DNA of 64,000 nucleotides from Sanguinoderma infundibulare (taxonomy: Eukaryota > Basidiomycota > Agaricomycetes > Polyporales > Polyporaceae). Under the pieces are notes generated by a model. It was not told where the DNA came from, ran no database searches, and was given only the letters and a program-made list of their open reading frames with translations. A program made the translations under genes and the position numbers. Numbering within the stretch: the first letter of the stretch is position 1; every line of letters starts with the position of its first letter. Shown here piece by piece: positions 12,474 through 24,342 of the stretch. The stretch covers positions 1,612,001 through 1,676,000 of the forward strand of contig JAVLRN010000011.1 of NCBI GenBank assembly GCA_032821775.1, written 5' to 3'.

Positions 12474-14772
12474 TCAGCGTGATCTCAAACCAAAAACGGA
12501 TGAATGGACGGACGTGAAGACGGAGTTGTCGTAGACGATCTCGGGCTCAATCGTGTTGCCAAACTCGTCGACCGCCTTCGTGATGTTGAACGACGCGATC
12601 ATGGACGCGATGGCGATCCATAGCGACGAGTCAATCATGAAGGAGCCAGGGCAACGCCGACGGCCAAAGCCGAACACGTAGTTGCGCACGTCCCGGAGCT
12701 TCGCCGTCCGCTCGTCAACCTCCTCGAGATAGCGCTCGGGGTCGAAGACGTCAGGGTTCGGGAAGATCGCGGGGTCGCGAACCATATTGCTGTGCGCGAG
12801 GTCAACGTCTGCGTAAGCGAAGGCATGGAAGACAGGAGAGAACACCCACTAGTTGTTGCCGAAGACGAGGGTGCCCTTGGGAATGAACATGTCCTTGTAC
12901 ACGTTGTCCTCGGTGATGCGGCGGGGAAGACCGAGCGGGACCGGCGACGAGATGCGAAGCGTCTCGCTGACGATGGCGTTCACGTACGGCAGGTTCGCGC
13001 GGTCGCTGAAGGTGGGCAGGCGGCTGTTGCCGATAACGGCATCAATCTCCTTCTGGGCCTTCTCAAGGATTTCGGGGTGCTGGATCATCTCGAAGAAAAA
13101 GTGGGAGACGGCCGACATGGTCTGAGGCATTACAAATGCGGTCAGTGACGGCTGCCAAACAACCAGAGGTCAGGTAAGGATGCGGGGACTTACAGTGTCA
13201 AAACTAGCTGCAGGACGCCGTCGCGAACGCAATAAACGAGTCAGCCTTTGCATTGACATATGCTGCGCTCCCCAAGCGACAGGGAGCACGGGGCTAATAC
13301 GGAGTTAAGATCGGAAACTTACCAGCGTAGAGGGAGTTAGCCGTCCACCGGATGTCGAAGTCCCGCTGGTTGTCAACGCATTGATCCTTGTTCTCAAGCG
13401 CCGCATCATCCAGAAGCATGGAGACGTAGCAAGGCACCGCAGTACCTTGGCGCTGTACATCAATGAGTCCACGAGGGCGCGTCAGCAGTCTATCCGCCGA
13501 CGCAACTTAAACTTAGGAGGAAGGATACAAACCATCTGTTGCTTGGTGAAATCAAACGGCTCGTTGACAAACGCTTCCATCTTGCCCTTCCAGACCGCGG
13601 CGTCGCGCTTGAATTGGGCGCCAGGGAACCAGGTAGGGATGTGTTTCACTGTAGAGAAACGACGGCGACCAACGTAAACGCAGCAACAGACGACGCGCGC
13701 GCTCGGGCTTAGCACTCATTTACGGCAAACGAAGAAAGGCCGCAGGCGGCCAACGTACGTGGCGGGAACAGATCGACAATCCAGACGATGCCGGCGGCAG
13801 CGATGCGGTTCGAGAGCAGCTCGAGGCTCTCGTCTGCCATTTCGAGGAACCTGTCAGCATTGGACAAGACGCGATATCCGTAGACGATGAGGAGGGTGAG
13901 GCCGCCGGTATACCTGCCGCCGAAATGGGATCGTAAGCCTCTCTGGCGCTGCGGCGTGAGTACGTGCGAGAAACGTACCTCCGGATGATGCTCTGGGAGT
14001 CGTCGGGGGAGTTGAGGATACCTTGGAGGAGGTTGTGGGTTTGAATTTCCAAAAGCGGGTGGTAGGAGTGGATGCGGTTAGCACCAAGAGCTTGAAGCAT
14101 CAGCTTGCGTTGGCGCCTGAGCCTATCGCCGTAGGGAGTAAGGCCAATCTGGGTATGTCAAAAAAGGATCCGATCAAGGCGCGGAATGGAGAAAAGAGTG
14201 GATCAGCATGTGCAGACATGTCGGTTCTAGTGGTAGAGCGGTGGCGCACCATGTTCTCGCAGCCACAGCTAGACGCGGGAACGAGAAAACAGAGTCCGAT
14301 GATCAGTTCTTTCTGACGGCTTGGGGCCCGCAAGAGGACACTCACAGCTCGCCTGCCATGACCATCTTGGGCTTGTCCGAGTAGATCGCGCCGCGCTTCT
14401 CGAGCAGGTCAACTGCTGCCTCGTGGCTATTTATGAACAGCAGACCCTGGCCGAAAACATTCAGGTAGACGAGTTCGCCTGCAGCATGCGATGGGCGACG
14501 AGGGGGATGCGCGTCAAAGGAGAGATAGTGTCAGATCTCGGCTCCGGACGGGACGTGGCGGAGAATGCATGGAGGCGAAGGGACTGACCAAATTGTTGAG
14601 CCCACTTCTGGGCAGGGAACCATAGACCGGTCAGGGTCATGTCCTTGAGATTGCCGATGATAGGGAGACCCTTTGGGCCAGGAGGCAGCGCAAGTCTACG
14701 TTGCTTCTGCTGGAGGCCGGCCCAGACGCAATAGGCAGCCAGAAGGGCCGCAAGCCAGACTATGGCAGACAT
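12474..14772 (-). CDS. Cytochrome P450 monooxygenase 2
   Basis: Second microsomal P450, of the fungal O-methylsterigmatocystin-oxidoreductase-like type (CYP64/CYP620-like; family assignment is my inference). The ATG at 14772 (MSAIVWLAALLAAYCVWAG) gives the membrane anchor, followed by LPPGPKGLPIIGNL. Further blocks are TPYGDRLRRQRKLM, the I-helix ASFDTT, ETLRISSPVPLGLPRR (ExxR region), FDPERYLE and a canonical heme loop FGFGRRRCPG. The stop is at 12476-12474. The I-helix threonine region includes a 14-nt exon near 13184-13197. An apparent stop after VFGNN is removed by a short intron (about 12790-12849) that restores NMVRDPAIFPNPDVFDPERY. I see no inactivating change. Codon use is GC-rich, like its neighbours. 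Confidence 0.9.
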
Positions 14773-15926
14773 TCCGGAGAGCAATCACGGATCCACGGCG
14801 CGCACGCCCAAAGAGATGGTGTCGAAGAGGGGAAAGGGGTGGCCGGCGACGGAGTGGGGGCGGAGGGGAGGGAAATGGGGAGATGATATGAACGGAGAGG
14901 GGGCTGGTTGGGAGGATATATGCAGTGGGGGATTGGCGAGCGAAATGACAAACTCTAACTGGCGAAGTACAAGCGAAGCCACGCGTTTAGCCCTTGGTCT
15001 CTTCGCGGACTGGCCCATTCCACTCTCGCGGGCCCGTCCAGCCTCGGGCGGGCGTGCGAGCGGCTGGCCAGCACGCAGCGGGTGCTGATCCCATCTCCCC
15101 ATGGCCCTCGTCATTCGCCGCTGGCGATTAGCCGATGGGAGCTCAGGGCCTCCGTGGGTCTCTCCTGCAGGGTCTCTGGGCGAAGCCTCTTGCCAACAGA
15201 TCTAGAAAGAAGCGGCCCACGGATTCAATTGCCGGCGCGCGACGCTGCGACAAGTCGGAGTCGGACGCGGATTCACGCGTGCCTACAACCGTCCTGTGCT
15301 GACAGGCGACTTGCCAACATCCACCCGTCGGCCGCCGCAAGTAATCGCACTTCCTCATCGAGTCGTCGCAGGCACCGAGGCTGTCCTGGTCTCGGTGGTC
15401 GCCACGAACGGGGTTCGGCGGAAAGGACGCGACGAGGGCGGCGGATGTAGAAGGGCAAGCACGCATTGGACCCTCGTCTTCTGGCCGCGGGGAAGGCACG
15501 CGCTCTCCCCGCTCCTCCCCATCCTTCTTGCCCTTTTCGGCCAAACACTTCTTCTGATCGAACCGCCCATTTCCGGCCTGCCATTCAACCGCGCCTCGAC
15601 CGCCCGCCGAAAATGACGAATTCGCGGGGAGACGCCTGGGAATTCATTTCGCTAAATGCCTTTCCGGCCGGGGACGGGCGACGGAACCATTTCAAAGTTC
15701 CAGCGTCAGCGGTCCGCTTGCCGCTCCCCGCTGCCGATGCCAGGCCATCATCCCGAGTCCCCGACCGTTGCGCACTCTTGCTCGGTCCAAGCCAGCGAGC
15801 CGCTGGCCGACGTCAGCTCGCCGTCCGGGACATGGACGACGATGTCCAACTCAAAACGCCCCCTCGCCGTCGCCCACACCCTCCAACCTCTGCACTCCCA
15901 CTTCTTAGGCACTCCTCCGACGGCCC
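14773..15926. other. Divergent intergenic region, GC-rich
   Basis: Shared upstream region of P450 2 (minus) and the Apd1/Aim32-like gene (plus). Several overlapping open frames on both strands arise from the high GC content and none shows a domain. Confidence 0.5.
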
Positions 15927-17057
15927 ATGCTCGCCCTCACCCGTTCACGACTCCCCGCAGCCCGCAACAGCGGCGCTTCCAAGCTGATTCGCGAACCCCC
16001 GCAACATTACCGCCCTGCTGCCATCTCACCCGCCGCTCGCAGCCCTTCCGACTGCAAATTTTCCGCAGGCCCGGGCAGACCAAGACTCTTCTCGTCAACG
16101 TCCCCGTGCGCAGACTCGCCTCTCGCAGGCTCCGCCCCGTATCACTCCGCGTACGTCCTTCTCCACACCCACGCCCCGCCGACCGAGTACCCGCCCAGGT
16201 CCAAGTCGCCCCTCTGGCGAGACTTCACCCTCCGCGCCCGCCATTGGGGCGGAAGCATCAACTTCTCCTGGGCCCCCCAACCCGTACAGGCCGTCCATCA
16301 CGCCTATGCCGGACTGGGCGAACCGAACGACGCTAGCGGAGGCTCTGGGGAGGCCCAGGAGGCCTATGTCGCCTCCGTTTTCTCGTCAGCACACCCGACG
16401 GCCCGTTTTGTCATCCCAGAAGTGACGCTCGCGAACCTCGACGCGATCGATACCCGCCTACGCGCGCTCGTCCGCGGAGAGCTTACCCTCGACGGATCGC
16501 GTCCGGTGACAGCCCAGGTCGAGGAAGCGGAGCGCGATAAGGAGAAGCTCTTCCTCTACGTGTGCACCCACGGATCGCGCGATTGCAGGTGCGGGGATGC
16601 CGGAGGGAGCGTCGCCCGTGCCTTGCGCAAGCAGATTGACAGCCGCGGGCTTGAGCACGACGTCTTCCTGGGCGAAGTCGCGCACGTCGGCGGGCACAAG
16701 TACGTCCATCGATGCATTCTGCGTTGCTATGTCGATCCCGATGGCTGACCGACCTTCTCCGTGCTGTCTGCGTCTCTAGGTACGCAGCGAACGTTCTCGT
16801 CTATCCCTACGGCGAGTGGTTCGTTCTTGTTTCGAATCCTAGCATGTGCAGCCTAGACTCAGTAACGCCACAGGTTGGGATCGGTCCAAGACTTTGACGT
16901 CCCCCAAGTTCTGGACGAACTCCTTGCCTGGCGCGCGTCACACCAGCATACAATGTCGCGGACAGACCGTCCGCCGCTGTGCCCGCCCTTCTGGCGTGGG
17001 CGAATGGGTCTCGACAAGCAGGAACAAATCGCACTCCATTCCCGGCCCATTCAATGA
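15927..17057 (+). CDS. Apd1/Aim32-type sucraseferredoxin-like protein
   Basis: Thioredoxin-like ferredoxin of the Apd1/Aim32 family, an electron-transfer protein linked to redox homeostasis in yeast. Exons 15927-16699, 16780-16818 and 16874-17057 give 331 residues. The Arg/Ser-rich N-terminus (MLALTRSRLPAARNSG) fits a mitochondrial presequence, as in Aim32. The C-terminal ferredoxin domain carries CTHGSRDCRCGD, in which the first and last cysteines are spaced C-x8-C, and HVGGH (H-x3-H). In yeast Apd1 that combination ligates a [2Fe-2S] cluster through two Cys and two His. After splicing follow KYAANVLVYPYGEWLG and VQDFDVPQVLDELL, both typical of the family. The gene is complete. Confidence 0.88.
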
Positions 17058-18079
17058 GCCGTGCCCGGGTGTGCGCGCGCTCAAGTGGCAACAAGTGGCA
17101 AACCATCCATCCGACGACCCCACAAAGCGGCGCCCCAGGGGGCAGATTGCTTTGCGGATCACCGTTCGGGACGTATGATTAATACAAGTCGGAGGTGCCC
17201 CGGCTTCTCTCCGTGAATGATGACCGCCACTGACTGTATAGAGACGTTATAATCACAATGCATCGATGCCGCCGTGGTTCACTTCCATGATCAGGTGGCC
17301 CACCATCCCGCTTGTGGCGTGCGTCCCTGCTTGCGATGCCGCGGCATTCTTTAGCAGAAGACTAGTTCTATCTCGCTGCTCGACGACGATCCTCCCGTGC
17401 GGGACGCTTCTCAATCCTCGGAAGGTTCGATGTTTAAAGAGATATCGCCCATTCGCTCGGATTGCTTCCACGATTGGGCAGCGTTCGGCGTACCGCACCG
17501 TTCTCTTTCGCCACGTGTTCTCGACGGGTGTGAAGCACGACGAGCTCGTGCTCGGACGGCGCAGGAGACCGGTTCACGTTTCGGGCAATCGACGTACGTT
17601 CCAAGCCGGCCGTGCTGACCTCCAACATGTCGGGGGCTCGAGCTAGAATTCGGATCCGAGGTCCATACTTGACATAGTGCGTGCATTCCAGCCATTTAGT
17701 AGAGCGGCTATTTCATGTCGCTCAGCGGCACCCGCTCATGATCGCGCCCTGCCCCCCCCCCTGCCCGCGCCGTAGCAAATCGCAACATGGCGCGCGCAGT
17801 CAGCGGACGCAGCATGAGCGACTGGCGTTTTTACGTGTGTCGCTGGCACATCGTCGCGGCCGAACATATCGAGCTAGCGCATGTGATGATGCTAAGTACT
17901 TAACGTCGTGATGGTGCGGTAGGCTGGCACACGGAGCGCAGACGTTCCCCCGCGCGCTGTCGGGGTTTCTGACGAAAGGCACAGCACACCGGCCTTTTCG
18001 TGCTGCCCAATATCCTGCATCGCGTTGCCGAGGATCTCCAGCTCACAGAGCGACGTACGGAAATTGTGCCTGTGTCGGA

Positions 18080-18117
18080 TTGGCTGTCGGAGTCCACCCA
18101 CCCACTCCGACAGCCAA
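18080..18117. repeat. Perfect 14-bp inverted repeat (hairpin 1)
   Basis: Left arm 18080-18093 (TTGGCTGTCGGAGT) is the exact reverse complement of right arm 18104-18117. The 10-nt spacer is C-rich (two CCACC-type units). Confidence 0.9.
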
Positions 18118-18134
18118 GCTCATGTTTTTCTACC

Positions 18135-18199
18135 GTCCTTTGCTCGTGAACGCAAAGGACCCCATTATGTCATGTTCGCGTACCGCTCCACGAGCAAAG
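18135..18199. repeat. Two overlapping, mutually exclusive inverted repeats
   Basis: Arm 18135-18143 (GTCCTTTGC) is complementary to 18152-18160 with an 8-nt loop. The overlapping arm 18138-18148 (CTTTGCTCGTG) is complementary to 18189-18199. The two helices share bases, so only one can form at a time. Confidence 0.85.
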
Positions 18200-19070
18200 T
18201 CGGGAACTAAGTACTAGCAGGTTAGCGGTTAACCTTGAACCTTGCTCGACATCGCATGCGTACGCGTACATACGCGCCCGCGCGCGCACGAGAATGTGAC
18301 CGAACAATACCGAGGTTGCGATCGACGCGGAGGTCCCGCCGTACGGAAGGGTGTGCCGTACAGCCGTAGTTCGTGTCGCGACTTGGACCGGTGGCGGCAC
18401 GTCTGGCGCTGTCCTGGCAATAGCCCTGCAGCTCGGCGCACGTCCCGATTTGCGCGGACGACCCTGCACCAAGTCATTGCAGGATGCTGGGGCTGTCGTG
18501 GCAGATGTGCCTACGGCGACCGAGTGTTGCATGCGATTGTGCCCACCAACTGCCGCCCGCACGATGTAACGCATCAGAGTTTGCGACCCCCAGGAATGAA
18601 GACGATCTTGGAAGCACGCACAAGCGCTGGAGCTTCCGGGGATATTTGATCTGGCGACTGGATACGCCAGAGTCAGAGCTTCGTGACGGTGTTGGGGCAC
18701 GATGGGACGTTGTTCTCGTTCTCGCTCCCCGATCAACGTCGATTGACATCGCTCAAGTTTGCGCTGTAAGCTTACCTCCGTGAGCTTCGAACTCCGCGCG
18801 TGCAGGGTCTCCTTCTCTTACAGTGCAGTGTCAGACGTGAAGGCAATCGAACTCGCGCGGAGTTCGCGAAGCTTCCAAGTCCAGGCTTGTTGTCTACATA
18901 CCTTCCGTCCGGGCGGCGCTCAGGGTGCTTGCTGGCCTTGGCATATGATGTAAGCGCATGGTTAACGTCTGAGTTACAGTATGCTCTCGCTGAGATTGGC
19001 TCATGCTCGGATCTATTTAGACCCTCCGCTGGTGGCCGCTACCTTGCTTGAAGCTTGTCGGCCACATGGA

Positions 19071-19102
19071 CATGGATCCCAAGGATCGATCTTGGATCCA
19101 TG
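19071..19102. repeat. Imperfect palindrome
   Basis: About 32 bp centred on GATCGATC. The outer arms CATGGATCC/GGATCCATG match exactly and the inner part differs by small indels. No function can be assigned. Confidence 0.7.
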
Positions 19103-19567
19103 GCAAAGAAGCGGCAGAGCAAATCGGACGTTGTTCTTCGCGATTGGTGGGTTTTCCCTCGTATGGGTTACGTGCTGCGGATTGCCGAACAGATTTTTGT
19201 AGTCACCTCTGACGCGCCGATCTCTGGGTTGACGCCTCAGGAACCTCCCCCGCTGTTGCCTGCTCTTGGCCAACCTGGGGGCTCCGAATGGAGCCATGTT
19301 CTGGGAACCTCTCTTTTGCTCGCAATCCTCCAGCCAGGGACACGCTGTATGTTGTACATTCCCGGAGGTTAATTCTAGTGCGCGTGCGGTATCAGGCAGG
19401 TCGACAACTAGATCAGGATTCTGAGGGACGCCAGCACGTGGCTGATATGAATGACGTCATGGAATCGCGGGCGTAGTGGCCAAAATTAGAGTTTGGCCAA
19501 ATATCTGGCCTGAAGAGATACCACCACGCCCATATGGCGCGAAATCCATTCGAACTGGTCATCCGCA

Positions 19568-20266
19568 TCAGCCCGATTCTGCTTGCCACGGCATGGGATG
19601 AATCATGAGGTTCAGGTGAGCAACGTCCAGGACTTTCCCATCAAGCCCCTTCTGACACGTCTATAGCCGGACAAACCAGGGATCGAAAAAAAAACCATGT
19701 GAAGCCCGCAGGCCACGCTGCGCCGGTACTCCTGTATGATGAAGTCGACCTTCATACTGTCGTCATCCTCCCAATTGTCGTTGGTTAGAAGGTCCATAAC
19801 GGTCGCATGCCAGTCAGTGCAGATGGGTTGCTCCAGGAGCACTTTGACGCAGCGGCTCGACTTGTATACGTGGGGGATGGACATGAGCTGGTCTGCGATG
19901 CTGATTATCGTTGACTCGGCCTGGTCGATGCAGAAGAGGTCCATCCAGAACCAATCGGAGCTGCAGACGTCCGGACGGCTGAGGATGGACAGGATGTCTC
20001 GTTTTATGGGACTCAGCTGGACGACACCTGGCGAAGGTTGGACGCTGACTTTGACCCTACTTTCTAGAGTGAAGTTTGTTTCACGCACCAGGGTGACCGT
20101 CGACCACCGTTTCCGTGATCGTCTCGGGTGTGCCCCATACGTGAGAGATCGCGATGTAGTCGTCGTCGGTGGCCGCATTCGGCTTGCGTTGGAGATAGAG
20201 GGACTGATCTGCCCTCTTGCTGACACCAACAAGGTGTATGTCAATGGTGTAATGCTGCAACGGCAA
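19568..20266 (-). pseudogene. Broken HET-domain (heterokaryon incompatibility-like) gene
   Basis: The frame carries the HET-domain signatures DDDYIAISHVWGTP and, after removing a short intron ending near 20031, VVQLSPIKRDILSIL, WFWMDLFCIDQ and IYKSS-like HVYKSSRCVKVL. HET proteins mediate vegetative incompatibility and self/non-self cell death in fungi. The frame then breaks. A homopolymer of nine A on the plus strand (19686-19694) shifts it so that the expected DPWF block continues in another frame, and that block soon meets a TAG (19663-19661) where the family has a tryptophan codon. Nothing of the downstream part of a HET protein follows. No ATG lies at the 5' end (the frame opens with TTG at 20266), so an upstream exon may be missing too. 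I read this as a pseudogene. Confidence 0.72.
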
Positions 20267-20742
20267 GCACAGTTGGATGGAAAGGTGATTTTCTAGCCGA
20301 CACTCGGTTAGAAAAGGCTACATACCACGGTCAAGGACGAAGGAAGAGGCCACTGCTGGCATCGATTGTGGTAAGCTCGAATTGCATATGCGCACACAGC
20401 ATCGCACCGCCATACCAAACCCTTGGGCATGTAGGATAAGCATCCGACGCTATTGCTTTGTATCCACGCATGGACGAGTCAGACGAAGGATGACTGCTTC
20501 ACCCAACTTCGAATATCGCCCGATGCCATTCCAACTGAACATGTGTTTGGAGCCGACTCCCTGAATGACGTCCCGAGCTATTCCATCAACCCGAAGTACC
20601 TAAACATTTCGAACCTCACCGTACGACCTCAATGGTAACGACGGAATAGCCCCATGTCGAAACGACCGAGTACTGGCCCGCAAGAGGATGCGACAACAGT
20701 GCGGCCGGTTGGGACAGAAGTAACCAAGTGGACTATGTCATG
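20267..20742. other. Intergenic, no gene seen
   Basis: Between the HET relic and the 3' end of RAD10. Two short plus-strand frames show no motif. An N-terminal HET exon was sought here and not found. Confidence 0.45.
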
Positions 20743-22339
20743 TCATGATCCCGACAACATCGTCGGCGCACCAAACTCTGCAGAACCTTCCCTCGGACGC
20801 TTTCTCTCCCTCCCGTCCTCTCTTCTCGCATCGTCATCTTCGACATCGCTCGCGTTGAGGTCCAGTTCAATATCCCAAACAGGACTCGGCGGCCGTTTGC
20901 GAACCGGCGGGGGTCCCGACTCCGGAGACGACTCGGGGGAACTGTTGAGGTCGAGCTCCATATCCCACGTTGGACTCGACGCCCGGGCACGCGGAGCTGG
21001 GGGCGGTCGTGGAGGGGTGGGAGCACGTCGCTCAGGCCCAAGGTCATCATCCCCATCGAAAGATCCAGAGTCTTGTGCTCGTCCCTTGCCCTTATCAAGT
21101 CTGGACACCCGGTCTTCCGAGCTTGCAGAAGCTTGTTCGTTGGCACGAAGCTGGAGCTGTGTGCTCACAGGGAGGGCGCTCGTGCTGCTGTTGCGGAACG
21201 GCTTGCTGAATGCGTCCCGTATGCGCTTCGCTTTGACTTGCCCAAACCCGGGCAGATTTTGCAACTGTTCAGATGACGCCCCGGAAATTGCCCCGAAGCT
21301 CTGATGGGCAAATGTCAGTACGTGTGTCCTTACAAGTCGAGGAATGGTGTCCGATGCAGGGAACACGTCGGGAGAGCGGCAGAAATAGGAGATTAAACAT
21401 ATGGTAAGGACAGCCAGTATATTCCGTTATGTGTACCCAATCCCGGCCCAGGATGGGGTTGGCACTGAGACACGGACGATGTGCATGTGAAGTTAGGAAC
21501 GACTTACCCCAAAGGACGTCCTTAGGGTTTCCACGTCAGTCTTGTTGACTTTACTGATGCAGGTCAGAGCAGTTCGGAGCATAGAATGATAATCTTTGTC
21601 CACGCGTTCTTTGATGAGGTCTGGGGGTTTGTGTTCAAATTGCTTGAAAGTCGAAAGGTAGTATCCAGCTTCCTCCGCGCTGTATATCAAACGCCATCAG
21701 TAGACAACAGACATCATATGGCACTCTGTACTCACTTCCACGCGACCACGACAGTAATCTCGTTGATGAGGCATATCTGAGGTTGGTGGACGGCGTCAGG
21801 AGCGTGTGGGAGACTGAAGTGCATCGATACATACCTTAGTCAACTCGCGTATCGGTTCTTGATGCTCGCTCTGAACCTCATCCTGAGCCAACAACGGGTG
21901 AATATCGACAAAGGGTACGGACCACATCACACATCAACAGAAGGATGCGAAGATTATAGGCATGCCCAAGCTTCTCAATGCGCTGATGGATATATTCTGG
22001 GTGTAGCCTATGATATCGCAGACTGCGACAACCGCCGTGGTGTTCAGTCGATGCATGGTAACATAGAGCGGGCCAACGTACCTCAAAAACAGAACACCCG
22101 TAGTCCTTCCCACTTGGTAATCCGCCAGGATCTCTCCAAACTCCTTCCCAACGTTCCTCATGCACTCCAGAACCGGATTTCCTCGCTGCGCGCCATGAGT
22201 ACGGAGGATACGTCGGACATGTCGCCCATACCTGGCATGGGTTCACAATAATGTTGTTTCCTGTCCCAGGAACGACGACTGGCGGCTTGGGCTGGCCCCC
22301 CGGCTTGCCTGAACTGCTAGTGCCTGCACTTGTTGACAT
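20743..22339 (-). CDS. RAD10: Rad10/ERCC1 structure-specific endonuclease subunit
   Basis: Non-catalytic partner of the XPF/Rad1 nuclease, making the 5' incision in nucleotide excision repair and acting in single-strand annealing and crosslink repair in the nucleus. The ATG at 22339 starts a short Ser/Gly/Pro leader, then [38 protein letters not shown] and [19 protein letters not shown], the ERCC1 central domain. [15 protein letters not shown] and [20 protein letters not shown] follow. The C-terminal (HhH)2 domain ends with [19 protein letters not shown], the helix-hairpin that pairs with XPF. Six or more introns were placed. Beyond the HhH lies a long disordered tail, unusual for ERCC1, with two copies of a WD-[MI]-ELDLN motif (20938-20982 and 20850-20888). 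Confidence 0.92.
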
Positions 22340-22441
22340 TCGCGGTGTGTAGTGGAGCAGTGAAAGAAAGCAAGGAAAGTATAGTCTGAATTAGCGTAAA
22401 TAATTCCTTGATCGAATACGTACGTAAATCCCTTTCATTAT

Positions 22442-22543
22442 TGGCCCAGGGTCTAGTCGTATGATTCGTGCTTCGGGTACCAGCGGATGAATATAGGCAT
22501 TCAACACTGCGCGAGGTCCTGGGTTCAATTCCCAGTTGGGCCA
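22442..22543 (+). tRNA. tRNA-Pro(CGG) with a 30-nt intron
   Basis: Acceptor arms TGGCCCA (22442-22448) and TGGGCCA (22537-22543) pair fully. The A-box-like GGTCTAGTCGTATGATTC and the T arm CTGGGTTCAATTCCCAG are present. The anticodon stem CGTGC/GCGCG encloses TTCGGG then T, giving anticodon CGG. A 30-nt intron sits at the canonical place one base 3' of the anticodon, and removing it leaves 72 nt. It lies between the divergent RAD10 and TPI1 starts. Confidence 0.92.
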
Positions 22544-22864
22544 GTATTTCGGCCGGGTAAACTTTTATTTTATTTGTCCTCGTCGAGTATAACAAGTCGG
22601 AGGACATCTTTCGAAGGTTCCTGAAATTTACATAAAACAAAGGCAGCGATTAGAGGGCGGTCAATGACGCGGCGGACATGGCCTGAATGACAAACAGCCA
22701 TGCACGAGCGTCGTACTACACCCATCAAACGTCGATAACGCATACCTGCGCGCGCAGTGCTCCAGCTCGTTTGTCTTGAGGGCAATGCGCAATGAGGATG
22801 TCAAACGAGATGAGATAAGATCGCCTCTGGGCGAGTCGCGCCTGTGCGATCGTCTACAGTGCAA

Positions 22865-22958
22865 TCGATCCACCCAGTCCCCGTCCAGCCATTCCGTCTT
22901 TCTCCCTCATTCCTAGTCCCATCCACCTCACACCCGCACCTCTTCCATACCATTCACG
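22865..22958 (+). promoter_or_regulatory. Pyrimidine-rich leader of TPI1
   Basis: C/T-rich tract running directly into the TPI1 start codon (context CACGATGGC). CT-rich leaders are common before highly expressed glycolytic genes in filamentous fungi; the role here is inferred. Confidence 0.5.
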
Positions 22959-24040
<1,082 letters not shown>

Positions 24041-24342
24041 GCGGGCCGGCCGACATAGATGGGACGATAGCGCGGCTGTGTACACAAGCAAGCTGACTAG
24101 ATCAGGCAGGTTGTAAGATGCGAAGCAGACAAATCAATGTATTGTTCTCCGCTCATTGCTCGATAGTATGCTTGTCGGGGTATCATCTGATAGGTATACC
24201 GAAGTTCACAACAGTACATATGAGTAACTAAAGCCACCTTGGCAGGAGGTATGTACCACTACGTGATACAGGATAGGTATCCAAACAATAGCATTCTCAC
24301 CACACAACCTTACGCTCGCCGGCGTAGTATGATAGCTGATCC
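24041..24342. other. Convergent 3' intergenic region
   Basis: Short AT-richer spacer between the 3' ends of TPI1 and the DUF6533 gene, presumably holding both polyadenylation regions. No other feature seen. Confidence 0.5.

Larger units (their letters stand above)
17058..19567. other. Gene-poor region with inverted repeats
   Basis: About 2.5 kb without a supported gene. It contains a run of ten C near 17752, the hairpin cluster at 18080-18199 and an imperfect palindrome at 19071-19102 (annotated separately). Open frames are short and lack motifs. A minus-strand stretch near 17253-17330 ends in a peptide vaguely like a blue-copper loop, but no gene can be built around it. Confidence 0.5.

Noticed and set aside
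12780..12860. Apparent stop codon in P450 2 after VFGNN
   Set aside because: An intron starting inside the apparent stop (GTGGGTG donor) and ending GCGCACAG rejoins the frame at NMVRDPAIF, as the family expects.
3259..17057. Secondary-metabolite gene cluster around the two P450s and the ferredoxin-like gene
   Set aside because: No polyketide, peptide or terpene synthase, no transporter and no tailoring set; a zinc-finger gene and other unrelated genes lie between.
17253..17700. Minus-strand peptide AGTHATSGMVGHLIMEV resembling a blue-copper loop
   Set aside because: No upstream cupredoxin strands, no Cys ligand in frame and no consistent exon chain; the similarity covers only a dozen residues.
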